A DNA stretch of 64,000 bases. It comes from Paracoccus sp. MBLB3053. GTDB lineage: Bacteria > Pseudomonadota > Alphaproteobacteria > Rhodobacterales > Rhodobacteraceae. The notes beneath the pieces are model-generated. The model saw only the letters and a list, made by a program, of their open reading frames with translations, did not search any database and was not told the DNA's origin. Shown one piece after another: positions 1-10,691 of the stretch. Each line of letters begins with the position of its first letter. Positions within the stretch are counted from its first letter, which is position 1. The translations under genes were made by a program, and so were the position numbers. Location: NCBI RefSeq assembly GCF_031822435.1, contig NZ_JAVQLW010000001.1, positions 937,501 through 1,001,500 on the forward strand, in the 5' to 3' direction.

Positions 1-1835
<1,835 letters not shown>

Positions 1836-1930
1836 ATCCGGAAGAAGACAGATCAATCTGTCACGCTTCCAAAAGCATCCTTGGACAACCGAAACCCTGC
1901 AAAGGGTAACGCCGATCCGTTTCTTTCCCG

Positions 1931-2049
1931 GTCTGGTGGCCAAAGCACGAGCAAAACACCCGATCCCATCCCGAACTCGGCCGTTAAGTGCCGTCGCGCC
2001 AATGGTACTGCGTCTCAAGACGTGGGAGAGTAGGTCACCGCCAGACCTG
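1931..2049 (+). rRNA. rrf: 5S ribosomal RNA
   Basis: The element starts GTCTGGTGGCC and ends GGTCACCGCCAGACC, so the two ends pair as helix I. The internal CGATCCCATCCCGAACTCGG and GGGAGAGTAGGT blocks are the conserved 5S loops. Length is about 119 nt, normal for bacteria. It sits between 23S and tRNA-fMet, the usual order in alphaproteobacterial rrn operons. Confidence 0.95.
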
Positions 2050-2104
2050 GAAAGAAACGGTTCTCTCAAAACGATGAAAAAACGCCGAAAACCAGGCAAA
2101 ACGG

Positions 2105-2182
<78 letters not shown>

Positions 2183-2210
2183 AAATCAAAATACATCAAT
2201 ACACCAAAAA

Positions 2211-2224
2211 CGCCCCAAGGGGCG
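2211..2224 (-). terminator. Compact GC hairpin with T-run on the minus strand
   Basis: CGCCCC and GGGGCG pair with a 2-nt loop. On the minus strand the stem is followed by TTTTTGG, a plausible intrinsic terminator for minus-strand transcription. On the plus strand, where the rrn operon would need to stop, no T-run follows the stem, so rrn termination is not explained by this hairpin alone. Confidence 0.35.
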
Positions 2225-2264
2225 ATCTCCGCGTTCGAGGGAATTCGGCCCAACACCAGGAAAA

Positions 2265-2600
2265 GTGCTCCTGACGTTGCCCCCAACTCTTACCCACGAG
2301 GCAGGCTTCGCGAACCAGAATATGCTCTCGTTAATGAAGCACGGTTCTAGCAAGATTCCCCTCGACCGCGTCCCGTCTCTAGCCCGCGCGCTTGAGGTTG
2401 ACCCCGCCAGGCTAATGCAGCTCGCTCTCGAGCAGTCGGTCGGCAAGACGGCAGCTTCCGCGATCCTCGAGACGTTCGGCACACCCACGACCGAAAATGA
2501 GCGAGCCTGGCTGGACGAAATTCGCGAAGTATCCGATCAGACCGATCCGCGGCTCACAACAAGGTCGCGGTCCGCACTGCGCGCTATCTTCGGGAGATAG
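2265..2600 (+). CDS. HTH (XRE-like) regulator, N-terminally truncated
   Basis: The 111-residue product resembles small alphaproteobacterial helix-turn-helix regulators. The segment from about residue 12 (HEAGFANQNMLSLMKHGSS) to residue 55 carries the second half of an HTH plus the family-typical IPLDRVPSLARALEVDP stretch. The C-terminal part ends in a phrase of the type FGTPTTENERAWLDEIREV, also family-like. Relatives begin about 20-25 residues earlier with the first helix; here it is replaced by an unrelated MLLTLPPT leader from a GTG start. An AGGA just upstream could serve as ribosome binding site. It may be a decayed relic of an inserted element or a rebuilt gene. Function unknown; probably DNA-binding if expressed. 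Confidence 0.5.
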   Translation: MLLTLPPTLTHEAGFANQNMLSLMKHGSSKIPLDRVPSLARALEVDPARLMQLALEQSVGKTAASAILETFGTPTTENERAWLDEIREVSDQTDPRLTTRSRSALRAIFGR

Positions 2601-2697
2601 AGACATCCCTAGCGCTGCACAGAAGTTGGTATTTTTGTTGGTAACGAATTCTTGACGACGAAAATCGCCAGCAAAATAAGAATGAAAAAGAGAAAGG

Positions 2698-2787
2698 TGG
2701 CGGAGACGAAGGGATTCGAACCCTCGAGACGGTTTCCCGTCTGCACCCTTAGCAGGGGTGTGCCTTCGACCACTCGGCCACGTCTCC
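2698..2787 (-). tRNA. tRNA-Ser (GCU)
   Basis: Read on the minus strand the 90-nt molecule starts GGAGACG and ends CGTCTCC-G-CCA, with anticodon loop CTGCTAA (GCU). A long variable arm (GCAGACGGGAAACCGTCTC region) identifies a class II serine tRNA. CCA is encoded. It is isolated, opposite in direction to the rrn operon, and flanked on one side by a truncated HTH gene and on the other by an IS3 remnant. Confidence 0.96.
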
Positions 2788-2975
2788 GTCGACCCGTATA
2801 TTGGTGACGTTTCGGGGAAACAAGGGGTTTCTGGAAGAGTGAGGCAAACTTGCTTCGGCACATGGCGGATGGGTCTCGTTGCGTTTGTTGTATGCGGGAA
2901 TTGTGGCGGCCGTGGCCTGCCGCGGGATCTTTTCTCCACTGTCGGTAAGCACCCCGCCCAACCTGAGCAGGGTCA

Positions 2976-3100
2976 ATGAAGAAGGCGGGACTTACAGAAG
3001 CGCGATTCTGTGTCGTATGCACGGCGTGTCGAAAGGGACTTTCTCCAACTGGAAGGCCAAGTTTGGCGGCATGACGATGGCAGACGCGAAGCGGCGCGGG
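2976..3100 (+). pseudogene. IS3-family orfA remnant
   Basis: ATG at 2976 opens with MKKAGLTEAR, the usual start of OrfA in this family. The reading then jumps frame, and the HTH segment reappears as HGVSKGTFSNWKAKFGGM (ending near 3080), a near-consensus IS3 OrfA motif. About 20 codons between the two pieces are missing. Not functional. Confidence 0.65.
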
Positions 3101-3156
3101 CTGTGTGACTTGGCCAAATTGCGTCCGGTCTGGTTCTGGCGACGTCTCTCGTCCTC

Positions 3157-3345
3157 GTGCGCCGCGAGGGCGATCGCCTGGATCTATCGACTCAACCTGA
3201 GGAAGGGTTGAGGGTGCGCAAGTGGAAGGCCGTCCGTTCGCGGGTTCCTGTCCTGGTCGGCGCGCTAGCCAATGCACGCCGGTCGCTGGACTTCGCTGCG
3301 GATCTTCCGTTCGTCCATGACCGGTTCGGCAATGGCCAGTGAAGG
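3157..3345 (+). pseudogene. IS3-family orfB (DDE transposase) remnant
   Basis: The frame contains PEEGLRVRKWK followed by NARRSLDFAADLPFVHDRFGNG, matching the OrfB stretch in which an N-x-R-W-S-L-D-F motif precedes the first catalytic aspartate. The rest of the catalytic core is absent and the frame stops at 3342. It is a short leftover of the transposase core. Confidence 0.6.
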
Positions 3346-3368
3346 AAGTTTGCGCAGGGCGCGGCGCA

Positions 3369-4499
3369 TCAGTCTGTCAGAAGAAGGCCCACTCGCCCAG
3401 CAAGGTCGTCGGAACCTGCGATCTTGCCGATGAACTTACCCGGCCAGGCATAAGGCTGGCTGTGCCGGGCAAAAAGCAGGCCGTGGGTTTCGGCCAGAAC
3501 GGGGATTTCGTCGCCGAAAGGTACGGTGATCGTGGCGATCCTTTGGCCCATGACCACGGTTTCGCCCAGTTCGGCATGGTAAACGATCAGCCCGCTTGCC
3601 GGGGCCTGGATTTGCGCCATTGCCGTTAATTGCGAGGCCGCGCATGCCAGCTCTGGCAGCGGGGGCAGGGACTCGGCATCAACGAAACCCCGACGGGCAA
3701 GTATCCGGAAGAGAGCTGTCGCCTGAGCCTGCGCGAGGTCGGGATCGACATCGTCATTGCTGCCCAATTCGATTGTCGTGGCCAGGCATGCCGAGGGCAC
3801 AGGGCAACCGGGATAGCGCCTTGCGAGCTCCCACCAGGGTCCGCTCAGGGCTTCGTCGAAAGGATGCCCACCCGACACCTCTGCCAGGAGCACGGCCTTG
3901 GCGCAAAATTCGGCTGCGATGTCTGAGGATTGGGGCCAAAGCGGCGTCCCGACATAGATATGCGGCAGGGCCTGGTTGTCGGCATGCAGATCCAGCACCA
4001 GATCTGCGTCATGGGCCCAGGTCAGAAGCCGGTGCCGCATGGCTTCCAGCGCCGTCCGCGGCCGCATCTGACCCAGAATCCGTGCCATCCCGGCGCGAAT
4101 GATGGCCACGTTTGCCACGGCATCGCCACCCAGTGGCAAGTCGGTCAGGCCAGCTGCGAGATCGGCATAACCGCGATTGAAATTTTCACCCGTCAGGGTG
4201 TCCTTGCGGCCCAGAAGGAAGCCGCGCTCGTGCTGGGTCAGTCCAAGCGGATTGGCCTGGGGCACGATGACGATCTCGCCCCGGATGCGATCATCGCGGG
4301 CGGCCGCATCGAGCATGGGGCGCAGGTGATGCAAAGCGAGCATGCCCGGGAATTCGTCCGCGTGCAGCCCAGCCTGGATATAAGCCTTGGGACCGGTTCC
4401 CGCTTCTCCGTAGCGATAGGCTGACATGGCGCGGCGGTTTCCTGCCGCATCGGCAGGAAGGCTGAATTCGAGGCGTTCGGCCAGGCTGTGCACGGGCAT
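3369..4499 (-). CDS. Succinylglutamate desuccinylase/aspartoacylase (AstE/AspA) family zinc hydrolase
   Basis: A 376-residue M14-like metal-dependent deacylase or amidohydrolase. Zinc ligands are visible as H46 and E49 in QAGLHADEFPG and H172 in LVLDLHAD, and the probable catalytic glutamate is E244 in TTIELGS. ENFNRGY near 105-111 is the substrate-carboxylate region. A C-terminal beta domain (about 290-376) has biotinyl/lipoyl-like spacing with PASGLIVYHAELGE, as in predicted deacylases of this group. No arginine-catabolic ast genes are adjacent, so the substrate is open. It lies downstream of ychF on the same strand with a hairpin between them. Confidence 0.8.
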   Translation of the reverse strand: MPVHSLAERLEFSLPADAAGNRRAMSAYRYGEAGTGPKAYIQAGLHADEFPGMLALHHLRPMLDAAARDDRIRGEIVIVPQANPLGLTQHERGFLLGRKDTLTGENFNRGYADLAAGLTDLPLGGDAVANVAIIRAGMARILGQMRPRTALEAMRHRLLTWAHDADLVLDLHADNQALPHIYVGTPLWPQSSDIAAEFCAKAVLLAEVSGGHPFDEALSGPWWELARRYPGCPVPSACLATTIELGSNDDVDPDLAQAQATALFRILARRGFVDAESLPPLPELACAASQLTAMAQIQAPASGLIVYHAELGETVVMGQRIATITVPFGDEIPVLAETHGLLFARHSQPYAWPGKFIGKIAGSDDLAGRVGLLLTD

Positions 4500-4512
4500 G
4501 TCCTTGACGGTT

Positions 4513-4544
4513 CTTGGGCCCTCGCGGGCCGAACCCGGCCCAAG
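4513..4544 (-). terminator. Intercistronic hairpin downstream of ychF
   Basis: CTTGGGCC (4513-4520) and GGCCCAAG (4537-4544) form a perfect 8-bp stem with a 16-nt loop just after the ychF stop codon. There is no T-run, so it may be a weak terminator or an RNA-stabilising structure. Confidence 0.35.
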
Positions 4545-4569
4545 GCGGTCGCTGGGGCCGGGAGCGGGA

Positions 4570-5667
4570 TCAGGCGTTGAAGAGGAAGTGCAGGACGTCG
4601 CCGTCCTTCACCTCGTAGGACTTGCCCTCGACCCGGAACTTGCCCGCTTCGCGTGCGCCGGCTTCGCCCTTGTAGGTGATATAGTCATCATAGGCGACGG
4701 TTTCGGCACGGATGAAGCCGCGCTCGAAATCGCCGTGGATCACGCCTGCGGCCTGCGGAGCCAAAGTGCCCTTGTGGATGGTCCAGGCGCGGGCTTCCTT
4801 CGGGCCGACGGTGAAATAGGTATCAAGTCCCAACAGGGCGTATCCCGCGCGGATCAGGCGGTCGAGCCCGGCTTCGTGCAGGCCCATTTCCTCGAGGAAC
4901 ATCGAGGCCTCATCGGCGGGAAGCTGGCTGATCTCTTCCTCGATCTTGGCCGAGATCACGACGTGACCCGCCCCCTGCTCGGCGGCCATGGCGGCGACCC
5001 GCTCGGACTGGCTATTGCCCTCCGCTGCCTTGTCCTCTTCGACGTTGCAGACGTAGAGCACGGGCTTTGCGGTCAGAAGCTGAAGCATCGCCCAGGCCTT
5101 CTGATCCTCTTCCGCGACCTCGACGGTGCGGGCGGGCTTGCCGGATTCCAGCGCAACCTGCGCTGCCTTGAGCAGCTTTTCCTGCGCCACCGCCTCTTTG
5201 TCGCCCCCCTTCAGCTTGCGCTGAAGGTTGGCAAGCCGGCGCTCGACCGATTCGAGATCGGCGATCATCAGTTCGGTCTCGATGGTTTCGGCGTCTGCGA
5301 TCGGGTCGACGCGGCCTTCGACATGGGTCACGTCACCATCTTCGAAACAGCGCAGGACATGTGCGATGGCGTCGACCTCGCGGATATTGGCGAGGAACTG
5401 GTTGCCGAGCCCTTCGCCCTTGGAGGCGCCCTTCACGAGGCCCGCGATATCCACGAAAGTGATGCGGGTCGGAATGATCTGCTTTGAGCCCGCAATCGCC
5501 GCAAGCTTGTCCAGCCGCGGGTCCGGAACGGCGACATCGCCCACGTTCGGTTCGATCGTGCAGAAGGGGAAATTCGCCGCCTGCGCGGCAGCGGTCTTCG
5601 TCAGCGCGTTGAACAGCGTCGATTTGCCCACGTTCGGCAGGCCGACGATCCCCATGCGAAAGCCCAT
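4570..5667 (-). CDS. ychF: Redox-regulated ATPase YchF (Obg family)
   Basis: A 365-residue Obg-family P-loop NTPase, close to the 363 residues of E. coli YchF. The Walker A is GLPNVGKST at residues 9-17, with the G3-like [16 protein letters not shown] following. Where a GTPase would have NKxD the protein has CNVEED, in line with the ATP preference known for YchF. A helical insert lies near 130-190 and a C-terminal TGS domain ends in [11 protein letters not shown]. YchF binds ribosomes and is linked to oxidative-stress responses. It is divergent from trpA across a 141-bp gap. Confidence 0.96.
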   Translation of the reverse strand: MGFRMGIVGLPNVGKSTLFNALTKTAAAQAANFPFCTIEPNVGDVAVPDPRLDKLAAIAGSKQIIPTRITFVDIAGLVKGASKGEGLGNQFLANIREVDAIAHVLRCFEDGDVTHVEGRVDPIADAETIETELMIADLESVERRLANLQRKLKGGDKEAVAQEKLLKAAQVALESGKPARTVEVAEEDQKAWAMLQLLTAKPVLYVCNVEEDKAAEGNSQSERVAAMAAEQGAGHVVISAKIEEEISQLPADEASMFLEEMGLHEAGLDRLIRAGYALLGLDTYFTVGPKEARAWTIHKGTLAPQAAGVIHGDFERGFIRAETVAYDDYITYKGEAGAREAGKFRVEGKSYEVKDGDVLHFLFNA

Positions 5668-5808
5668 GATGCACCCCTTTTGTACGGATTTCCGCGCCTT
5701 TTATGGGCGGGGGCGCGCCAAGTCCAGTGCGGGCGATTGATCTTCCCCTGCGGAAGGGATTAACCCTTGGCGGCGGATTGAAAACGGCGGACAGGGAACC
5801 GGGCGCGC

Positions 5809-6609
5809 ATGACCAGAATCGACGACACCTTCGCACGGCTTGCTGAAAACGGTAGCAAGGCATTTGTCGCTTACATGATGGGTTGTGATCCCGATTATGA
5901 CAAAGCGCTCGAGATCATGTGCGGTCTGCCCGACGCAGGCGTCGACATCATAGAACTGGGCGTGCCCTTTACCGATCCCATGGCCGACGGCCCGACGATT
6001 CAGGCGGCGGGCCAGCGCGCATTGGAGGCGGGCGGCAGCGTTACCAAGGTGCTGGACATGGTCCGCGCCTTCCGCGCCGGGAATGACAGCACCCCGATCG
6101 TGCTGATGGGCTATTACAACCCCATCTACGCGCGGAAGGGCGGCGTCGATAGCTTCATCGCCGAGGCGGTCGAGGCTGGCGTCGACGGCCTGATCGTCGT
6201 TGACCTGCCCCCCGAGGAAGATGATGAGCTTTGCCTTCCAGCCAATCGTGCGGGGATGAATTTCATCCGCCTTGCCACTCCGACAACGGATGACCGCCGT
6301 CTGCCCGCCGTGGTCAAGAACACCTCTGGCTTTGTCTATTACGTTTCGGTCACCGGCATCACCGGCGGGCCGGCCGCGAATGCCGCCGATGTCGCGCCGG
6401 AGGTTGCCCGGATTCGTGCCGCGGCGGGTCTTCCGGTCGTCGTGGGCTTTGGCATCTCGACCCCCGAAGCCGCGAATGCCGTGGCGGGCGTCGCAGATGG
6501 CTGCGTCGTGGGCTCGGCCATCGTCAAGCTGATCGGCGAGGGGCGCTCTGTCCCCGAGGTGCTGGGCTTTGTCTCGGATCTGGCCAGCGGCGCGCATTCC
6601 GCGGCCTGA
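5809..6609 (+). CDS. trpA: Tryptophan synthase alpha chain
   Basis: A 266-residue TIM barrel that cleaves indole-3-glycerol phosphate to indole and glyceraldehyde 3-phosphate. Catalytic Glu49 (DIIELGVPF) and Asp60 (PMADGPTIQ) are in place, as is the phosphate-binding VVGFGIS...VVGSAIVK part near the C-terminus. Its usual partner trpB is not adjacent; the gene stands alone, divergent from ychF. Downstream is a near-perfect inverted repeat at 6634-6666. Confidence 0.96.
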   Translation: MTRIDDTFARLAENGSKAFVAYMMGCDPDYDKALEIMCGLPDAGVDIIELGVPFTDPMADGPTIQAAGQRALEAGGSVTKVLDMVRAFRAGNDSTPIVLMGYYNPIYARKGGVDSFIAEAVEAGVDGLIVVDLPPEEDDELCLPANRAGMNFIRLATPTTDDRRLPAVVKNTSGFVYYVSVTGITGGPAANAADVAPEVARIRAAAGLPVVVGFGISTPEAANAVAGVADGCVVGSAIVKLIGEGRSVPEVLGFVSDLASGAHSAA

Positions 6610-6633
6610 TCCTGGAAGTGCTTGGCGCATGTT

Positions 6634-6666
6634 CGCGATCACGGAACGCCGGGTTCCGCGATCGCG
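6634..6666. repeat. Near-perfect 14-bp inverted repeat downstream of trpA
   Basis: Left arm CGCGATCACGGAAC (6634-6647) and right arm GTTCCGCGATCGCG (6653-6666) match at 13 of 14 positions around a 5-nt centre. It begins 25 bp after the trpA stop and lies 160 bp before the next gene. It has no T-run. It could be a terminator of the GC-only kind or an operator for the downstream dioxygenase-hydrolase gene. Confidence 0.55.
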
Positions 6667-6826
6667 GCCTGCCCCGTGGCCCGACAGGCGCTAGATCTAC
6701 TGCAGCAAGGTTGGCATCCTCAGCTTCGGCGTCTCGCTGCCCTGGTCCGCTTCGGGATCGGGAAATCTGACGGGATACCCGATGCACGATGCCGCTCAGC
6801 ATTGAGAGGCGACAGGGGAAAGCAGG

Positions 6827-8362
6827 ATGACTTCGGGCATACATCATGTGACCGGCATCACCCGACGGGTGCAGGCGAATGTCGATTTCTACGCCGGTTT
6901 CCTGGGATTGCGTCTGGTCAAGAGGACCGGGGGCTTCGAGGATGCGGAACAATTGCACCTGTTCTATGGTGACGCCATCGGCGCCCCGGGTTCCATCATC
7001 ACGTTTCTTGTGTGGGAGGACGGGGCGGCCGGGCGTGTAGGCCACGGGCAGGTCGGAGAAATCGCCCTTGCCGTGCCGCCGGACTCTATCGGAACGTGGT
7101 TCACCCGCGCGATGAGCGCGCATGTGCCGGTTCAGGGTCCGTCCCGCGAGTTCGGCGAAACGGTGCTGCGGCTCAGGGACCCGGATGGGGTGATCGTGAA
7201 GCTGGTCGGTGCCGATCTGCCTGCGGTGGCGCCGCTTCCCGATGCGATTGCACCGACCAGGTTGCGGGCGGTGACGCTGCTGACCGAGAACGCGGATGAA
7301 ACGGCCCAGTTTCTCGCCCGGTTCGGCTATCGCCCTTCGGTCACTGAAGGCGCAATTCGGCGTCTCGTTTCCGATAGCGACGTGGTGGATGTGCGCGATG
7401 CGGCCGGCTTCTTTCCCGGCATAGCTGGAACCGGTGTCCTGGATCACGTTGCTTTTCGGGCAAGGGATGCCGAAGCCGTGCGGCAGATGCGGCTTGAATT
7501 GCACGACTCGGACGTGACCAATGTTCACGACCGGAAATATTTCCTGTCGCTCTACGTGCGCGAGCCCGCCGGCATCCTTCTGGAATATGCCACCGATGCA
7601 CCCGGTTTCACCGTCGACGAACCGGCAGACGATCTGGGACGCAGGCTGTTCGTGCCGCCTCAGGATGCGAAGCGGGCCGAGGATCTGCGCGTCCTGCTTC
7701 CACAATTCGCCATGCCGGGTGAGGAAAGGATGCCGATGCGCGATCTGCATTTCGTGCATCGCTTCCATCAACCCGAAGATGCGGATGGCAGCACGATCAT
7801 CCTGCTTCACGGTACCGGTGGCACTGAGGCCGATCTCATGCCGCTTGCGCATCGCATCTCACCTGGGGCGCAATTGCTAGGCGTGCGTGGACGCTCTACC
7901 GAAGAAGGGATCAATCGCTGGTTTCGCCGCTTTGACGCCGTGACCTACGATCAGCAGGATATCCGCGCCGAGGCCGAGGCCTTTGTCGCCTTCCTCGCGG
8001 AAGCGCAGCGCGCATATGGGCTGAACCCCGGCCGGACCAGCATTCTTGGCTACTCCAACGGCGCAAACCTCATCGGCGCGATCCTGCAGCTTTACCCGCT
8101 TGTGATCCGGCGGGCTGCGTTGTTGCGAGCGGTTCAGGTGCTCGAAGACATGCCTGCGCAAGAACCGGGCGCGCTTGTCGGTCAGGATGTGCTGATGCTG
8201 AACGGTGCGCAGGACATCTTCGCCCCGATGGCGCCCGCGCTGGAGGGGGCGTTGCGCAGCGGCGGGGCCCAAGTCGAAAGCAGAACGCTGCCTGCGGGAC
8301 ATGAGCTCTCGGACGAAGATCTTACGCTGGTACGGGCCTGGATGGCCGAAGCCCGCCCATAA
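6827..8362 (+). CDS. Fused VOC-family ring-cleaving dioxygenase and alpha/beta hydrolase (MhqO-MhqD type)
   Basis: A 511-residue two-enzyme fusion. Residues 1-275 are two VOC modules of the LinE/PcpA/MhqO type of hydroquinone-cleaving extradiol dioxygenase, with probable Fe(II) ligands H7 (GIHHVTGIT), H207 (VLDHVAF) and E253 (ILLEYATD). Residues 305-511 are a carboxylesterase/phospholipase-like alpha/beta hydrolase related to MhqD: oxyanion motif LHGTGG (327-332), nucleophile S410 in GYSNGAN, D463 in AQDIFAP and H492 in PAGHELS. In Bacillus, mhqO and mhqD are separate genes of one quinone-detoxification operon. A good AGGGGAAAGCAGG ribosome site precedes the ATG. No regulator is adjacent. The likely role is opening quinone or hydroquinone rings and hydrolysing the product; the substrate is inferred. 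Confidence 0.85.
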   Translation: MTSGIHHVTGITRRVQANVDFYAGFLGLRLVKRTGGFEDAEQLHLFYGDAIGAPGSIITFLVWEDGAAGRVGHGQVGEIALAVPPDSIGTWFTRAMSAHVPVQGPSREFGETVLRLRDPDGVIVKLVGADLPAVAPLPDAIAPTRLRAVTLLTENADETAQFLARFGYRPSVTEGAIRRLVSDSDVVDVRDAAGFFPGIAGTGVLDHVAFRARDAEAVRQMRLELHDSDVTNVHDRKYFLSLYVREPAGILLEYATDAPGFTVDEPADDLGRRLFVPPQDAKRAEDLRVLLPQFAMPGEERMPMRDLHFVHRFHQPEDADGSTIILLHGTGGTEADLMPLAHRISPGAQLLGVRGRSTEEGINRWFRRFDAVTYDQQDIRAEAEAFVAFLAEAQRAYGLNPGRTSILGYSNGANLIGAILQLYPLVIRRAALLRAVQVLEDMPAQEPGALVGQDVLMLNGAQDIFAPMAPALEGALRSGGAQVESRTLPAGHELSDEDLTLVRAWMAEARP

Positions 8363-8400
8363 GGCGCTCCGAACAGGCAATCCGGCAAGACGGCTTGTTC

Positions 8401-8463
8401 CGTCAGGTTGACCTGATGGGCCCGAAGGTCGCGGATACCATGCCGGGCTTGCTACCGGCATGG
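8401..8463. terminator. Two hairpins between convergent genes
   Basis: CGTCAGG/CCTGATG (8401-8418, 4-nt loop) and CCATGCCGG/CCGGCATGG (8438-8463, 9-bp perfect stem) lie in the 218-bp gap between the dioxygenase-hydrolase gene and flgI, which converge. Neither has a T-run. They probably end one or both transcripts. Confidence 0.4.
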
Positions 8464-8508
8464 TTGCCGTCTCATCGAGCCAGCTCGCGCCACGGTTATC
8501 TCGGGCCC

Positions 8509-8530
8509 GTCTCGGGATCGTCTCGGGATC
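8509..8530. repeat. Tandem 11-bp direct repeat (two copies)
   Basis: GTCTCGGGATC occurs twice head to tail, with a partial third copy (TCTCGGG) just before. It lies in the intergenic region downstream of flgI. No function is evident. Confidence 0.4.
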
Positions 8531-8580
8531 CCCCGGTAGGCGTCTCTCCCTGTGCCGTGCACGAGACATGAGCGGGCAGT

Positions 8581-9684
8581 TCAGTTCACGACGAACTCGG
8601 CATGAAGTGCTCCGGCCGCATGTACGGCCTTCAGGATGTCGATCATGTCGCGCGGACGGATGCCAAGCGCGTTTAACCCCGCCACGACATCCGAAAGCGA
8701 GGATTCTCCGCTGACCTCGGCAAAGCCTATGCCCGGTTCCTGCGTGATATCGGCCTGACTGCGCGGCAACACGACCGTTTCTCCCGGCGCGAAGGGGTTT
8801 GGCTGGGAAACGATCGGCGCCTCTCTCACCCGCAGGGTAAGGTTCCCCTGGGAAACGGCGACCCGCGAAATGCGGACGTCCTCGCCCATCACGATCGTGC
8901 CGGATTTGTGGTCGATCACGACACGGGCGGCGGCTTCGGGCTCGACGGTGATGTTTTCGATCTGTCCGACGAGCCTTGCCAGATTGACCTTTCCCATGAC
9001 CGAAGGGTCGATGTTGATCGTTCCCGAATCCTGCAGATTGGCAAGCCCGCTGGCCATCGTCCGGTTGATGGCCGCCTCGATCCGCGCAGCGGTCGTGAAG
9101 TCGGGGTTGCGCAGGGCAAGACGCAGGGTCGTCATCTGCGAGAAATCGAAATTCACCTCGCGTTCGACGCGTGCCCCGGCCGGGATCGTCCCGGTCGTCG
9201 GAACTCCTTGAACCACCGAGGCCGCCGCGCCACTCGCTTCGGCGCCGCCGGCAAGCACGGCGCCTTGTGCAACGGCATAGATCTCGCCATCCGCAGCATT
9301 CAGAGGCGTCATCACCAGGGTACCGCCAAGCAGGCTTTTCGCGTCGCCAATGGCCGCGACGCTCACCGCGATCTGAGAGCCCGCGCGGGAAAAGGGGGGC
9401 AGGGTCGCCGTCACGATCACGGCCGCGACGTTCTTTGGCCTGAAAGCCTCCTCGCTGACATTGACCCCCAGTCTTTCCAAAAGTCCGGCCATGATCTCTT
9501 CGGTGAAGGGTGAGTTGCGAATGCTGTCTCCCGTGCCACCCAGGCCCACGACAAGCCCGTAGCCGATCAGGTCGTTTCCCCTCACGCCGTCGACATTCGC
9601 CAGGTCCTTGATCCGGACGGGAACGGCATGGGCACAGGCCGTCCAGGCCAGCAGCGCGATCAGCCACGCGAAACCCCGCATCAC
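8581..9684 (-). CDS. flgI: Flagellar P-ring protein FlgI
   Basis: A 367-residue periplasmic P-ring subunit that forms the rod bushing in the peptidoglycan layer. A Sec signal peptide (about residues 1-20, ending AHA) is followed by the family opening RIKDLANVDGVRGNDLIGYG and later GTGDS. The C-terminus has the conserved NALGIRPRDMIDILKAVHAAGALHAEFVVN. Its ATG overlaps the flgL stop by 4 bp, so translation is probably coupled. It is the last gene of motB-flgE-flgK-flgL-flgI. Confidence 0.96.
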   Translation of the reverse strand: MMRGFAWLIALLAWTACAHAVPVRIKDLANVDGVRGNDLIGYGLVVGLGGTGDSIRNSPFTEEIMAGLLERLGVNVSEEAFRPKNVAAVIVTATLPPFSRAGSQIAVSVAAIGDAKSLLGGTLVMTPLNAADGEIYAVAQGAVLAGGAEASGAAASVVQGVPTTGTIPAGARVEREVNFDFSQMTTLRLALRNPDFTTAARIEAAINRTMASGLANLQDSGTINIDPSVMGKVNLARLVGQIENITVEPEAAARVVIDHKSGTIVMGEDVRISRVAVSQGNLTLRVREAPIVSQPNPFAPGETVVLPRSQADITQEPGIGFAEVSGESSLSDVVAGLNALGIRPRDMIDILKAVHAAGALHAEFVVN

Positions 9685-10691
9685 AGGTAATCCGTGAGGT
9701 TGAGCTTCGACAGCCGCGCAGTCAGCGCGTATAGCGCTTCGACATTCGTTGCGAGTTCCTCGAGCGCCGATGCACTTTCAAAGGGGTCGGCGGAAATCAT
9801 GCCGTTCCGGGCGATCGTCAAGGCCGAGACCTCCGCCTGGTTCGCAACGCGCACTCGGGCCAGTCGCTCCTCCTGCATGCCAATCGACCCTTGCGCCGAG
9901 ATCAAATCGAGTTCCCCCGTGGCAAGACGGCTGGCGGCGTCCTTGGTGAGCTTGCGTGCGACGCTTGTGCCCAATTGGGGATTTTCCGCAGCATATGCGA
10001 GAATGGCCAACCCTTTCAGCATCTCGCTCAATTCCGCCGAATTCGCCGTGATCCCGACCGAGACCTTCTGTCCAGGTCCAATCGGAATGTCACTTGCAGC
10101 TGCACCTCCAAGATAACCAAGGTCGGCGAAGCCTCCCGATCCGGGGGCCGCGTCGAAATAGGCGTCAATTCCAGCGACTATCTGGTCAGGGTCCGTCAGC
10201 CCGGAAACGGCGGTTCCGACCTGCGCCATGAGGGTGTCGTATTGGACCACGGCCAACCCGGTCGATCCGCTGCCCGAGAATATGTGCCTGCCCGCGACTG
10301 ACTGGTTCAACATCTGCAGAACCGAACGCAAATCCTCGGGCCCTTTCTTCAACTGAACCTGCAAGGCGGTATCAGATGACAGAAGCGAGTCGGACAAGAG
10401 CGTCGGAATGGTCCCAGACACGAGCGTGTGCATGCTGGTCAGCGACGTCTGCAATCCCGACAGGAAGGTTTCGGCCTGGGCAAGGTTCTGCCCCAGCACA
10501 CTCAGCATTCCCAGCCGCGATTCGACCTGGGAAATGCGCACCATGTCTCCGCCAAGCGCGGCCGGAATGTCCGATTTGATCCCGCTGGTCACTTCGCCGG
10601 ACAATTCGGCAAGCTTCGATTTCATCGCCGATTGCGACAGGCGCAGTTGATGGCTGCGGGCAAGGTCGCCCACGGAATTGAAATTTGTCAT
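9681..10691 (-). CDS. flgL: Flagellar hook-filament junction protein FlgL
   Basis: A 336-residue flagellin-like protein placed by synteny and by its coiled-coil termini. The N-terminal half (NSVGDLARSHQLRLSQSAMKSKLAELSGEVTSG) and C-terminal half (ASALEELATNVEALYALTARLSKLNLTDYL) have the heptad pattern of flagellin D0/D1. The middle domain is diverged, as is usual for FlgL. It joins the hook to the filament together with FlgK. The start overlaps the flgK stop by 4 bp and its stop overlaps flgI. Confidence 0.85.
   Translation of the reverse strand: MTNFNSVGDLARSHQLRLSQSAMKSKLAELSGEVTSGIKSDIPAALGGDMVRISQVESRLGMLSVLGQNLAQAETFLSGLQTSLTSMHTLVSGTIPTLLSDSLLSSDTALQVQLKKGPEDLRSVLQMLNQSVAGRHIFSGSGSTGLAVVQYDTLMAQVGTAVSGLTDPDQIVAGIDAYFDAAPGSGGFADLGYLGGAAASDIPIGPGQKVSVGITANSAELSEMLKGLAILAYAAENPQLGTSVARKLTKDAASRLATGELDLISAQGSIGMQEERLARVRVANQAEVSALTIARNGMISADPFESASALEELATNVEALYALTARLSKLNLTDYL

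Larger units (their letters stand above)
2940..3345 (+). mobile_element. IS3-family insertion sequence remnant
   Basis: Fragments of both transposase genes of an IS3-family element lie in order but in different frames and with internal deletions, compressed into about 400 bp where an intact copy is about 1.2-1.3 kb. Clear terminal inverted repeats or a target duplication were not found, so the limits are approximate. The element is dead. It lies about 150 bp upstream of tRNA-Ser. Confidence 0.6.
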
